From the NCBI GenBank assembly GCA_028023455.1, contig JAQFVV010000072.1, forward strand, positions 3,678,501 through 3,742,500: a stretch of 64,000 nucleotides of DNA. Direction: 5' to 3'. The DNA comes from Epiperipatus broadwayi. Taxonomy: Eukaryota > Onychophora > Udeonychophora > Euonychophora > Peripatidae. The notes beneath the pieces were generated by a model. That model made no database searches, was not told the DNA's origin, and saw only the letters and a program-made list of their open reading frames with translations. This document shows positions 21,216-33,263 of the stretch, piece by piece. Within the stretch, counting starts at the first letter, position 1. Each line of letters begins with the position of its first letter. Made by a program: the position numbers and the translations under genes.

Positions 21216-23344
21216 TATATATATATATTGTGACTTTTAACTTATCATATGCTAAATACCAAGTCAAGTATTGTGCCAAGACGTCTAAAATAAAAATTTA
21301 TAGTTTAATTTTGTAATAAATAAATTTTTATTAGTGATTTGAAAATGGCATAATTTTTACATAGTAAAATCCCTATATCAGTATTTTATCAATTGTATAG
21401 CTGTAAAATAATTGTTGATAAGTTAAGTGAAGTTATAATATTTTAAAGCTAAAATAAGTGCTTATGATAAGTCTATAAATAACTGGTTAAAATGGTAAAT
21501 AATGCATCTTTAACTTAATAATATTAATTTATTCCTAATTTAACTGTTAAAATGTTTCAAAAAGCTTGTATTAATTTTTAAGATTAATAAACCATGTTGA
21601 AACCCAATATTTTGGTTTGCTGATACTTAAATCAAATCTGTAATATTTTAGTTCATTTTAATTTTAACACATCATATTCTAGTTAAATATTTTATAGATT
21701 TATTTATATAGAAAGAGTTTAATAAAACTAATAATTAAAGATAGAATTATGAAGTAATGGAGAGGTAAATTTTGAATGACTGAATAAATATATTTAACTT
21801 AACATTATTTACATTAAAATATTATTTATTGACTAGTTTTTAAAAGACAATTTAAATAATCTATTCTGACAAACTTGTCTAGATTAAAACAATGATATAT
21901 AAGTGTATTAAATATCTGTAATATTTGCTTTATTTTAAATACAATGTAAATTTCAGTTATGTAATATTTTTGTTTCATTTTTAATATTTACGTAATTATT
22001 TTATTTGCAACAAGGAAGTGTTTTTAAATTAATTTTTAATTGTCTAGACAAAGTAGATTTTATTTTAAAATATGAATAAATAAATTTAATTTTTAATGGG
22101 TAACCTTCCCTAGTTACATTAGACCAGGAATTCAAACTAATCAAGGAAGAGGTTATAAGTTAATTAAAAATTGTGTAATGTGATCACATGACTACTAATA
22201 TAAATGTGAAATAGACATCTGACCACATTCATTCTTCATTTTTACTCTTCTCTTTTCTCTCTCTTCAATCAATGTAATGTGTAGCAGTTGAATTCTTAAA
22301 AAACTTCAATAAATTTTTAAAAGTATAATTAATTTTCTTTAAATTTTCTTATCTCTTAGCTTAAGTATGTTAGACTAAATTACAATATCTAGGCACAATT
22401 ATCTGAAATGAAACATCAAAGAAATTGAAATCTTCATTTCCCAGCCAGCTTTATTGGTAATATAATTTTGTTACTACACTATTTAAAATGGTTTTTTTTT
22501 AATTTTTCATGTTGGAGAAACTTCAAAAGTTATTATTGCCATTATAATGATGCAAGACCTATTGATAATTTCAAAACACACAGGAATGTCTGTGATCCAT
22601 TTACATTTGTCATAATATATTTAAATTTCTTCGACAATAATGTTATTTATGTTATTAATAATTTCTTGATATTTTATTTAAAACACTTGTTTCATATCAA
22701 ATATTATCAAGAATTTATTTACTTCCAGTAAAGAACTTTTAATTCTTAGGATGACTATATATTTTGCCATGACAAGCATATTTTATCAGATGTTTAAAAA
22801 ATTTATTTAAGTCTACAAAAGGAATGTTTAAAGTGATAATAATTTTATAATTCAATAAAAATATATTTGTGCTTATTTAAATGAAAGACATTATATTGTT
22901 AATTTATGACAGCACAAATAAAAGAATTTAATTATTATGACTGTTTCTCCCCTTGAAACCAATAAATTATTTTCTCAGGATGGGGGTAGTAAAAAAAATC
23001 AATTTGCAATAAACTATTTAGTAATAATAAAAAGTCAGATGTCACATGAACTGAAATATAAAATATACCTGCAAAAATAACATTATATTTGAATGAATTT
23101 AAATCATTTTTCTGCATTTTAATGATTTGATCACACCTGCAATAATATTTAAATCCTGCTAGTTCTTTTCTCGCTCTCCAAGCGTTACTATGGAGACATG
23201 TGATCATAAATGACATTAGAAATAAATATTTTTTCCCACAAATGTTTGATAGTGTTGAGTATGATTTATCAGATGTTTTCTACTATAAAATATTACAAAT
23301 TAAAATAATTTGTATGATGGACTCATGTGGAAACTTGAATTTAA
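21216..23344. other. Repeat-poor AT-rich stretch
   Basis: Two weak signals only. At 22170-22330 there is TGTGATCACATGAC, a TATAAATG box ~20 bp on, a pyrimidine-rich tract and AATAAA, which would suit a solo LTR or a promoter. At 22540-22680 one plus frame (ARPIDNF, then CDPFTFVI and FFDNNVIYVINNF) is faintly like the N-terminal part of piggyBac transposases. Neither is firm. Confidence 0.3.
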
Positions 23345-23594
23345 ATACTAGTGAATTATAAATTTATTAAATGCACATTGATTACATAAGTAATATTTAC
23401 TGAGGCTATAACCTCGATAATATGCATATAAAATGCGATAGTAGGGACCTCTACAGGTGTTTTAACCACAAGCTTACGCTCGTTTCTTCCATAGCATAAG
23501 CTTGTGGTTAAAACACCTGTAGAGATCCCTACTATCGCATTTTATACGCATATTATCGAGGTTATAGCCTCAGTAAATAATACTAGTGAATTAT
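23345..23594. repeat. Near-perfect long hairpin (88-bp arms) between 15-bp direct repeats
   Basis: The arms 23389-23476 and 23497-23584 are inverted copies differing at about three positions, with a 20-nt loop (23477-23496). The 15-bp word ATACTAGTGAATTAT stands on each side (23345-23359 and 23580-23594; the right copy overlaps the arm end). The arms are less AT-rich than the surroundings (TAGGGACCTCTACAGGTG). The near-identity of the arms implies recent origin or continuing gene conversion. It could be a foldback transposon, a MITE with no middle, or a hairpin-RNA locus. It matches no other repeat in the window. Confidence 0.85.
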
Positions 23595-25279
23595 TTACTA
23601 CAACTTAATAAACATATATCATAATTTAAATTCATATATATTTATTTGAATGGCCATGAATTTATCTTATTATTTTCTAGCAAAATTATCTGAAATTTTC
23701 ATTAAGAATATACAGGAAGTATTTTATCTTCTCACTATAATTTAATTATATTGTATTTTATGTTGGATATATTTGCTGCCCCCCGAGACTTTGCAGCCAA
23801 ATGTTTATGTCCCTATTCCAGTTTAATGGTTTATTGGAAGAAAAAAGCAGGACTTCATTTAATGTAAATAGTGAAGTTTACTTGTATTTATGATCTTCGC
23901 ATACAATGTTTTATTTTAGGTAAATATTATTTTCATATTGTATATATATATTGAAATATTCTAAGTTAAAATTCTCAGAATAACAATTTATCATATTTGC
24001 ATATTTTAAAATAGTATGTTTTTTACATATGAATTATTTATTTATAAAGGTGTATTGTTATGCTGTAAGCTGAATAAGTAGATGTATGTTTCTATTATTT
24101 ATTTTATGCTTATTTATTGCCTAATGTTAATTGAACCATATTTGGCATTAGTTATTATCATTTATCATCTTTTATATCCATTAGCTATAGTACTTTGTTA
24201 AAGATAGATTTAGTCTCTATTTGTAAATGTTTATTTATGCCAGTATATTTAGAGATGGTGGCATTAATCTCTCATTATTTTGCCAGTTCGTTTTTCAAAA
24301 AAGATGGTAGCATTGTCTCTGTTATCATCATCTTGCAATGTACATATGCTCATATGTGTATATTTTGCAAATACTAGCTTTGGTTCCCTCTCTCTTATTT
24401 AAGACAATTCCTATTTAATATTTTGTCCTAATGTGATTATCATTATTTTTTCTGACCAGCGATAAAGCCCTAGATCCTTTATTAGCTCTCAAAAGTAGAT
24501 GCATTCTTATGAGCTATGCCATCATATTTTTCACTTTGCCTTACTTTATTATTGAAGATGGATTTTGTTTGCAGTATGTTTAGTAAAGCATGTGTAATAT
24601 TTTATCATGGCTTTACGTGGCATTTTAATGATTATCAAGGTACAGAGGAATTTCACCCTTACCTTTATAGGATTCTTGGTTGATTTAGATGTGAATAATT
24701 TATTGTAGATGTGCAAGTCCAATATTTGATATTTGCTAATAATGAGGACAAAATACAATAAATAATTTAAAAGATTGACTTAAATAGACAATATACATCT
24801 GATTTATCACTCCATTGCTGGATTGGTAAGCTATTATTATTATCATGTTAAATATTCATAAAAAGAGACACTACTTATATAAAGGTTATTATCATTGTGT
24901 GAATGCATTGAAAAGTGAAAACTTTTTGATAATAAGCAATAGAAAGTTTATTTTAATCTGCTGTATTATTTTTGCTTAAACCAAAAGATTATGTTAAATT
25001 TTTAATCCTTCTGTTATAAAGTTTGAGAAAGTAATATTATAAAAGCCTTTGGCTATGTAGACTTGGAATAAATTTAGTATTTGTAATATTGTATTTGTTT
25101 TTCTATAAAATAAATGTTTTCTTATTTAAAAAATTTCTCACAGTCATTTGTCGCATCATTCCATTTATCAACCAGAAATCATTCCACTTATGAAACAAAA
25201 TTTAAGTACTTACAAAATATGATGTATCATAAATTGTCAAGATTTTGCAAGCGTCATTCATTCAAGCATAATAAATGTA
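23595..25279. other. Repeat-poor AT-rich stretch
   Basis: No coding frame or repeat family was recognised. Long TTTATTTA-rich sequence of this type is compatible with intron or 3' UTR, but nothing decides it. Confidence 0.4.
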
Positions 25280-25455
25280 ATTTAAAGTGATTGCTTAATA
25301 TCTTCACGCTCTCATTTCCATACACTTAAGATTTGCCCATACATAAATGTTTAGGTCGAAAGGATGGGTGGGTTCATTCCATCTTTTCTAAAAAACTATA
25401 TCTTGTGTCTGGAAAAGTGAGAGTATTCATTTACAATTTATCTTAAAAGCACATG
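25280..25455. repeat. Interspersed repeat F, copy 1
   Basis: This shares ~170 bp with 56885-57055 in the same orientation: TAATTTAAAGTGA, then CTCATTTCCA, CTTAAGATTTGCCCATA, GGTGGATTCATT-like sequence, and CTATATCTTGTGT followed by AGTATTCATTT. The two copies have ~75% identity by eye. I recognise no tRNA boxes, ribozyme core or coding sequence in it, so it is an unclassified interspersed repeat. Confidence 0.7.
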
Positions 25456-28374
25456 TGCATGGGCTTAATCGCTAATATCACTATTAGAAATTTTTGTAAA
25501 TTTGCTAAAAAAGTACATGAACATTGAAGCTAATACGAATCACTTTGTGAATTATTTAAATATTAGAATTACATCTATGAAAGATGTATTTTGCTGAATA
25601 AAGAATTATAATTTTGATTTATTACTTTATATCATTTTAACTTGCTTCCTTCAAATCAGTTGATTTTAAAATCATTTTTATATTTGGAGATCATATCATT
25701 TTATGATAAAATTTAATTTTACAAGAGCCTAGTTTATATTACATGTTTTAGATTTATTCTAGGGTATTTAGAATGCATATGAAATCCCTTATCCATTCTT
25801 AATATCCGAGTATAATCCATGATTATTCATTATCTTATTCTAAAATTAAAAGATCATGTTTTATTTTATTTAAGTTAGCAATAGTATTATTATTACCATA
25901 ATTGTGATAAGACATTAACTTATGGAAGTGTATGTTTTATTTATTTATTTATTAACTAGGATTTCATTTAACATTGAATAGATATCTAAAGAGTCAAAAA
26001 ATTCATTTTATAATTAAAATAAGATTGTCTTTGTGAACTATATTATTTAAATTTATTTTAATAATGAAGAAATTACATTTAAAAGATGGATCTTTCATGG
26101 CATAGATTTCAAACATTTCTAAATTTTATATAAACTAAATATAATGATTTAATCTGATCAGAGCAAGGACATGCACTTAAAAGATACTTATGAGAAGGAT
26201 TAAGTGGTAATTGTAATAGATATTTGTACAAAAATGTAAATGTAATCTCAATGGCATGTACTCACAATATTAAGTCTTTTACTGATGCTAGAGTGAATTG
26301 AGATTTCTCGTCCTCTTGAGTTAGTAATAATATTGCTTGTATTTTTATAATCTTTTATTATAAAAGCTTACCCCTGTGTATCTTTTTATTGTAGCATATG
26401 ACATTTTATAAATCCACTAAGCTTAGCTATTTCATGACATTTTAACTTACACATTATGTAATATTGTTGTCTAATTGATGCTCTGTTTTATAGACACCAC
26501 CAATTAGCTTGGTATTGCCTCAGAACTGCACTCACTATTCATGTTACAATTTGAATCCCCATGTGTTCACTATGTAGGTTATAATATACATATATAATGT
26601 AACCCTCATGTCTGAGTTTATAGACAATGCTTTTATGTATTTTTTTATTATTATATATTTCAAAAATATGTTAAAAGTCATGTGTGCAAAATAAATTTTA
26701 AAGTGTTTTGAAAATGAAGTAAAATGTATTGCCATTTTATTTATTTTTAAATAAAGAATATTATTTTAAACAAAAGAATGTTGCTATGAAAACCTAAAAC
26801 TATCTGCTTCTCTAAGAAAAGGTGGGCTTTTATTGTCATTGCTTCATTGTGTCACTTAATTAATAGAAGTCATTAGAAATGGTAATGATTATTTAAAGAA
26901 ATAACATGCATTCTATGGAGTAAGAACCTTCAGAATGCTTTCCCTGACCTTTCCAGCATTGTAGCTGAATATGGAGCTGTAAGCAAAGAAATGCCTTAAA
27001 AATTGAACTTTGATCCTGCTGGTCTATTCATTACTATCTAATGCCGAAGCTAAATATTTGACATTTACTTGCTATAAAAAAACTAGCCATTTAAATTTCA
27101 TTATCATATAAAAATATTTTTCTATGAATTTATCAATGAATCTATTTATTTTGATGCTCATAGGAAAATTGCAATGGAAATCCTCATAGGAAAAACTGCC
27201 ATGGAATGAATCAAAAAAAGTTTAAATGTTAATATTGCTAGCAGATATTAAAAGTAATGATTTTAATGGCTATATATCCACATTTACAGAGACAGAAATA
27301 TAAATGATCTCACAAAGATATCAAAATAATCAACTAAACTTTCTATTAGCTCTTCTTTATGAATTATTATAAAGCCACAAAGTTTTTCCCTCTCATGCAT
27401 GCTCATCATATAATTTTTAAGTGTAAATATGTAGACATTTTTTTATTATTATATAACTCTATTTGTTATTTAAAGTTATTGTTGCTGTTAATAATTTTGT
27501 TGTTTATCATTTCTCATCCAAAGTTTAAACTGATTATTTATCATTTAATAATAGTATTAAGGTGGGGGGGGGGGATTAAGAAATGTAATTGAATCTGCAT
27601 AGAAACTTGTTTTTATCTAATGTTCAATTTGATCATTACCTATGATGATTAGAGATTTGTCAACTAAAAATGAAATGTGTATAATCACTCTATCATGTAC
27701 ACAGTCACCCATTAGTTATTTGTTCCCCTAAAAAAAAATTAATTTTCAAATATTGCATTTTCTATTTTATTATTAATTTTATTATTACCAATTGTTAAAA
27801 GAATGGTACCATTACAATATATATATATATGCGTGTGTGAAAACACGTATGCAAACACAAATAAAAATAGATATATATGTGGATGCACAAGTAATAGAAA
27901 GCAATAGCTAATCTATATTGATAACAATCAAATGTTTTTGGACACTGACTATATTAATTTCTATTAGTAAGAATATTAAATTCAACAAATCTTTCCAACA
28001 ATTAATTAAAAGATATAATTATGCGTGTTCTTGTTAACTAAAAGATGTTACATTTAATAATTGTTTCACTTTAAAAGAAAACATATGGAATCTGCTTAAT
28101 ATAAATAAGATTCAAACCGATTCTGATTTATAACTAGTGATATTGGATTTCATAAGTATGATGAAGCATATTTCCATAAATCCAATTCTGTGAGCTTTGT
28201 ATAGTTATAGCACAAAATTCAAAATTTGACCATTAAATAATCTTTTGTTTTACTTAAATAATAAGATAAGAGTATATTAGTATTATTAAAAACTATTATA
28301 TTTAATAAATAACAATATATTGTACCATAACTGAATTAAGACTTTTTAAGGTTGATTATCAGATACACAGAAAT
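25456..28374. other. Repeat-poor AT-rich stretch
   Basis: AT-rich. A G-run lies near 27563-27573 and a TA/TG microsatellite at about 27818-27840. Nothing coding was recognised. Confidence 0.4.
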
Positions 28375-28444
28375 ATTGCAATTGACGAAGCAAACACAAA
28401 ATTTACTGGGCGTAATACCATGTGACAATATAAACTCTTAAAAC

Positions 28445-28491
<47 letters not shown>

Positions 28492-28870
28492 GAGAGAGAG
28501 AGAGAGAGAGAGCTTTCAGGTGGTGGGTATGTTACAATAGCCACAATGGTTATGTATACCACATGGAATTGTATGCAGGCAAAGAATCAAATACAGATTC
28601 TTGCCTATGCCTTGGTACTCATGCTATGGGGCCAGTAGTTTTGTCACATCTTACAACACAATATTTAGGTTTACAACTAGCAAATGCACTATATGCAAAT
28701 AAATGATCTCTGGGGTACAATAAATATAACAAGATACATCACTGGTATGCACAAAAAATATAAAATGAAAAGAGAGACTTATTTTATTATTGATACAAAC
28801 AGTAGCCTTCAATTTCTAGTTATGGACAGACAAGAAGCCAATTGTTATGATTACAAATGCATATTCACCT
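28375..28870 (+). pseudogene. piggyBac transposase relic (PGBD4-like), split by a microsatellite
   Basis: Three consecutive pieces follow piggyBac order. First is IDEANTKFTGRNTM then QYKLL (28381-28440), as in IDExMxxFKGRxxxKQYxPxKP around the first or second catalytic Asp. Next, after a GACA/GA microsatellite, comes NGYVYHMELYAGKESNT (from ~28537), as in NGYxxDFEIYTGK, then LGTHAMGPVVLSHL. After a frameshift comes WGTINITR, then KYKMKRETYFIIDTN, as in GTxRxNR...KMKRG. The DNxYTS Asp motif is not preserved (LANALYANK there). Stops at 28423 and ~28703 plus a frameshift make it dead. No terminal repeats or TTAA duplication could be placed. Confidence 0.6.
28443..28511. repeat. (GACA)n-(GA)n microsatellite
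   Basis: About 12 GACA units followed by about 11 GA units, with no interruption. It sits inside the piggyBac relic and replaces the part of the transposase between the KQY and NGY motifs. Confidence 0.95.
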
Positions 28871-30454
28871 TCTGGAGTGTATCTTTTATTAGGATGAATC
28901 TTTTTTCTTATAGATGGATGCCTTGACATTTTTTTAACTTTTGGGTTCAAGATAAAAATTAAGAATTCTTATGCTACTACTTTTGTAAGTTCTGAAGTTA
29001 TGGATTATCTCAGGTAAGAAGTATTACATATGATTTAAATAAGAATTTTGTGAGGAATATAAAGAAATTAGCAATGAAGATGTAATTTTAAACTCAGTTA
29101 ATGATAAATTAGAAATTATGAACAAATAATAAAGTAATACTTATTTCAGATATTGAAATTTATTTTTTCCTTACTTTTTTAATAATAATCACTACTTGTC
29201 TTAGTCTTATTTTTTCCTTAGTTTTTCTAGTTTCTATCAATGTAAAGTGTTTTGCTCTAATATGAAGAAAACTAAAGTTATTGTGAAAATTGGTCTCAAA
29301 TCAATTTTTTCAAAAATTCAATATGGCACTAAACATTTTAAAATAATTAAACAAACAAATGTATTTTATTTTTAATTAAAAAAAATGGTAAAATTGTTAT
29401 TTTAAATGTTTTAAATTTTTATTTTTAAATTTAAAAAAAAAACCATTTCATTCGGGATACGGGTTTGACTTTAATAAACTCTAGTAAAATGAATAATTCT
29501 CTATTAAACAAAAGGGACAAATTTGAGTTGCATAATCATTATTGTTTCTAAGTAATCACCTAAATGCTATGTCAATAAACAATGGATATAAAAGTCTATG
29601 ACTTAACTTAAAACTTACTCTCTTTCTATATTATGTATCTATGTCATTGCATTAATTTTTTTTTTTAATGTGATGTATATATATTTTTAAAAATGTTATA
29701 TATATATATTAAATTATTTTAAGCGTTAATGAAGTAAAATCTTAACTATTTCAATAAATATAATGAAAAGCTAGGCAGTAGACAACATTTTACACTAAGT
29801 ACAATTTTGTCTTTTGAGAGATACTTTAAACATCTAAAGAAATGGAATTTATTTAACTGCATTCTAGAATAAGTTATAAAATGCTTACAAAGTTAGCCAT
29901 ATGAATTAATATATATATATGCGCCAAGAAATAAACAATTTGCTAAGAATCATAACCCAAATGGATAATAATTTTGAATTTGATAATTAACCATTTAATT
30001 GTTTTAAAAAAGGATAAATAATAATTTGTTATTCAATGCCACCTACAATGTGAATATTGCTAGAAGAATTTATTTGTTGTATAAACTTTGGATATTTTAA
30101 AAATATATAATCTCTTGGGAATTACTGTATTTTAAAATATCATTTGATGGATGTTTTTTTTTTTTTTGTTGTTGTTTTTCTCCATGTGAACTTAATACAG
30201 GTAACTTAAAGGCTGTGGATCTCTTTGTGTATGCTTTATTTATATAATTATTTATATTGTTATTGCTGTTGTTTTCATGTATATGTGTGTAAGGAACATA
30301 TAGATATATAATTAACCAAAAAGAAAATTTTAATAGCTAACACCAACTTTATATTTAAATAATTATAATAAATTTTATTTAATAATTTGTTTTGTTCATT
30401 TATAAATGATCAGCTAGTGAACTAAGGCACATTAGCATTTTCTTTTGTAAATAT
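28871..30454. other. AT-rich non-coding stretch
   Basis: A/T homopolymers and TA repeats (about 29697-29711, 29912-29920). No features were recognised. Confidence 0.45.
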
Positions 30455-31022
30455 AGGGGGTTTGAACTCAGATTTTCAAGCACCCTTCAATTATCCACAC
30501 TATCTCATACAACTGATACACATGATCACACACATGTAGAAAAGATAAATAATTACCAATACAGGTATTTTGTGCTAAACCAGCCCTCATTTGTTGGTCC
30601 AGAATCAGTGCTCAGTTTATATTAAAATAGCAAATCTTCATACATTAATGGACAGGCTTCAATCTTCTCCAATGTCCAACTTTTCAGCCATCCGTACCAT
30701 TGAATTTGGGATTTCCATCATCAGATTTTCAATGGTATGGATGGCTGAAAAGTTGGAAACTGGAGTGGATTGAAGCCTGTCCATTAAAGTATGAAGATTT
30801 GCTATCTTAATATAAACTGAGCATTGATTATATATGTGTGTGTGGGAGATTATAATCTGGACCAACTGATGAGTGCTGGTTTAGCACAAAATACGTTTAT
30901 TGGTGATTATTTACCTTTTCTACATGTGTGTGGTCATGTGTATCAGTTGTATGAGATAGTGTGAATAGTCGAAGGATGCTTGAAAGTCTGAGTTCAAAGC
31001 CCTATATTTACAATTAAGCTCC
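30455..31022. mobile_element. Family B foldback ribozyme element, both arms complete (copy B3)
   Basis: A ~565-bp inverted repeat centred near 30710-30725, with arms of ~275 bp (left from TATAGGGGGTTTGAACTCAG, right ending TGAGTTCAAAGCCCTATATTTA). Each arm contains, from the centre outward, the TTAATGGACAGGCTTCAATC block, a hammerhead region, a TTATTTACCTTTTCTACATG block and a tRNA-like tail with box A (TGAGATAGTG) and box B (GAGTTCAAA). The right-arm ribozyme (30861-30904) is nearly intact. The left one (30555-30598, minus strand) has CAAATGA instead of CTGATGA. This is the fullest palindromic member and the reference for the family. Confidence 0.85.
30861..30904 (+). ncRNA. Hammerhead ribozyme (family B), G12 changed
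   Basis: ACCAA, CTGATGA, GTGCT-GGTTT-AGCAC (5-bp stem II with the favoured G-C base pair next to the core), AAAA in place of GAAA, TACGTT (stem III, one change from TACGTA), TA, TTGGT. Stem I pairs perfectly over 5 bp. The G12-to-A change in the general-base position should greatly reduce cleavage, so this copy is probably inactive. Confidence 0.75.
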
Positions 31023-31879
31023 AGGTATGTGAAGAGTGCCTGTATTTCAAACATTTTCTTTTGTATATATATTCTCTATTGGAGACAACAAATAAATCAT
31101 TATTTTCTTTGTGGTTTAAAATGTGCAATGTCTTAATGTCATATTACAGTCCAAACAAATAGAACCTTTTATAATACATTGATTTAAACTATTCCAAACA
31201 TATTAGTTAATGTCTTATTATTAATTTTGTAAATAAAATTACTGTTTATTATTAAATTTGAGTCAATAATTTTACTTGATTTAATAGATACATGAAATAG
31301 CAATAATTTAAAATCTTGATGTAATCATAAACTCATAAAATTTAATTAACAAAATATTACAGATTTTGTTACTTTCTTAGAATTTTGTAATTATTAAAGA
31401 TGAACCTAGTGTTTTCACGAACATTGATTGGTATTATTCAAACATAAAAGCTAATCAATAAATTATTGATACAAATTTTATATAATCATCAAGCTTAAAT
31501 AATTTTATTCATTCTTTAATATTATTATAAATTTTAGTATATAATAATATAAAGGGATTACTTTATAAATTAATCCTAATATAAACTATTAACTAATTAA
31601 TATATCCGTTATAAATGTTCAAATGAATTATTTAAATTGTGTATCGAATTGAGTTATTATTTATTTAATATATAAATACTATTGATAGATTTTGGAATAT
31701 TTTATTAGTATAGCTTAAATAAAATTATTGCTCAAATTTATTCCATTACAGATTTGGTTTTGCTCTATTTGTGTAGCTTTATTAATTTTAGAAAGCCCAT
31801 TTACATTGGTACAGATTTGGTGTTGATTTTTACAGATTGTGGAGTATATAAGAGTAAATATCCCATTTGTTCAATTTAT
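31023..31879. other. AT-rich non-coding stretch
   Basis: No coding frame, RNA gene or shared repeat was recognised. Confidence 0.45.
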
Positions 31880-32130
31880 ACCATTATAGATTTAGGCATC
31901 CAGAGTGGACGCATGTAAAAATAAAGCCTTCATATTCAATGGATGCAAGAAAGTTTGTGAATAAAATCCCTATGTAATGCCTACACAACCAATATCTCCA
32001 GACTAGTTTCTAGTTTGTGGCTTTCATCAGTGAGACACCTTGGATTTTATGCACAAACCTTCCTGCATCCATTGATTATGAAGGCTTGCACTTGGTAGTA
32101 CTACCGTAGGGAGAGTTTGCTACTATTATT
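31880..32130 (-). mobile_element. Family C ribozyme element (copy C2)
   Basis: It shares with 9.3 and 34.6 kb the outer CATCCATTGATTATGAAGGC, the CTTGGTAGTACTACCGTAGGG end and the GATTTTATGCACAAACCTT block. One ribozyme region (31995-32035, minus strand) is complete. The second half of the foldback has lost its ribozyme, the sequence passing directly from CACCTTGG to ATTTTATGCAC. Confidence 0.65.
31995..32035 (-). ncRNA. Hammerhead ribozyme (family C)
   Basis: On the minus strand: TCTCA (stem I), CTGATGA, AAGCCACAAACTA (weak stem II), GAAA, CTAG (four-base palindromic stem III), TC, then TGGAGA closing stem I with one bulge. The cleavage triplet is GTC, the commonest natural one. The core is complete. 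The weak stem II suggests reduced activity. Stem III of only CTAG again implies a dimer. Confidence 0.65.
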
Positions 32131-33126
32131 AACAGCTTTGAGTGAGTATATGCAATGGTTATCATGTGATGTTTTGATGGTTTACTTCTATTCTAATGTG
32201 TGTAATCTATAATATGCAACTTATTAATGCAACACTAATTCCAGGAAAGTTAAAAAACTTGTCACTTTATTACAACTCAGAACTACCTCGAAACTAAAAG
32301 AACCAATTACTTTAAACAGCTATTCTTTATTAATGTGATACACTGCATTGTTACTTTATTTGAAGAAAAAAAAAGTGTGTTATCGTTATTTTAAAAAACT
32401 TAAAAATACATTAAAAATCCACTTCTATGCACTTAAATTGGTTTAAACACAAACAAGTTTAGAAAAGGCTTGATGTAGTCTGCAGATCAGTCGAAATTAT
32501 TACTGAAGCAGAATAAAAGTATATAAAAAGAAGCGGTTTTTACTTGTTGTTTTTTTAAGGAATATTTGATAATTTTCGGAGATTAAATATTGTACTTAAT
32601 TATGCATTTGAGGTAAAAAAGGAAGACAAATTATAAACAATAACCATTGAGTTAATGGTATTTTAATTTTTGTACCATTAGAATTTGATAAAAGTTAAAA
32701 TACATGTTTTGACTTCTGACAATCAAAACGTGCAATTATGTGTGCAATGCTTATGGTTCTTGAATGCTTCCATATTGTTCCTCAAGTTACAGTGTAAATC
32801 ATGTGGATCTGAGGGGATCCATTCATAACTAGAATCTACTGAAAGTCACTACAAATTTGCATTTATTGGTATATAATTCTGTAATGAATAATTTACTTTG
32901 CTAATATTATTTTTTATTTATTTTCACTTATAATTTAGAAATTATTTAACAAAAAAATAAAATCTAAGTCATGAAAATTCTTTTTTCAATTAATAGCAAC
33001 AAATATCGCTTAAAAATGCAACCAAACATATTTTTAATATTAATAATAGCTGGCACTCTTTGTAAACAATATTACTATGTTCAAGGTATAAATATTTTTC
33101 ACAACACTGGCAAAAATATTCTGATA
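32131..33126. other. AT-rich non-coding stretch
   Basis: Nothing recognised. The outer flank of the C element may extend to ~32180 (CAATGGTTATCATGTGATG). Confidence 0.4.
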
Positions 33127-33140
33127 AGTTATTCATTATG

Positions 33141-33249
33141 TCAAGCGTTGTTAGCCGAGAGGTCGTCGCACCCGCCTTGCAAGCAAGTAGTTGGTTGCAG
33201 ACGGGTGTGGGTTTGCGTCCGGCCGATGCTATGACATATGAAAAAAAAA
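33141..33249 (+). mobile_element. tRNA-Gly-derived SINE (copy 6), perfect target duplication
   Basis: Complete plus-strand copy: TCAAGCGTTGTTAGCCGAGAGG, box B region GGGTTTGCGTCC, GATGCTATGACATATG and an A-run. The 14-bp duplication AGTTATTCATTATG is identical on both sides (33127-33140 and 33250-33263), so the insertion is recent. This is the clearest proof that the family retroposes. Confidence 0.9.
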
Positions 33250-33263
33250 AGTTATTCATTATG

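Noticed and set aside
22540-22680. piggyBac N-terminal domain
   Set aside because: Only a short hydrophobic similarity (FFDNNVI...); too AT-driven to claim.
28359-28562. Minus-strand open frame with SLSLSL and CLSVCLSV repeats
   Set aside because: It is the translation of the GACA/GA microsatellite.
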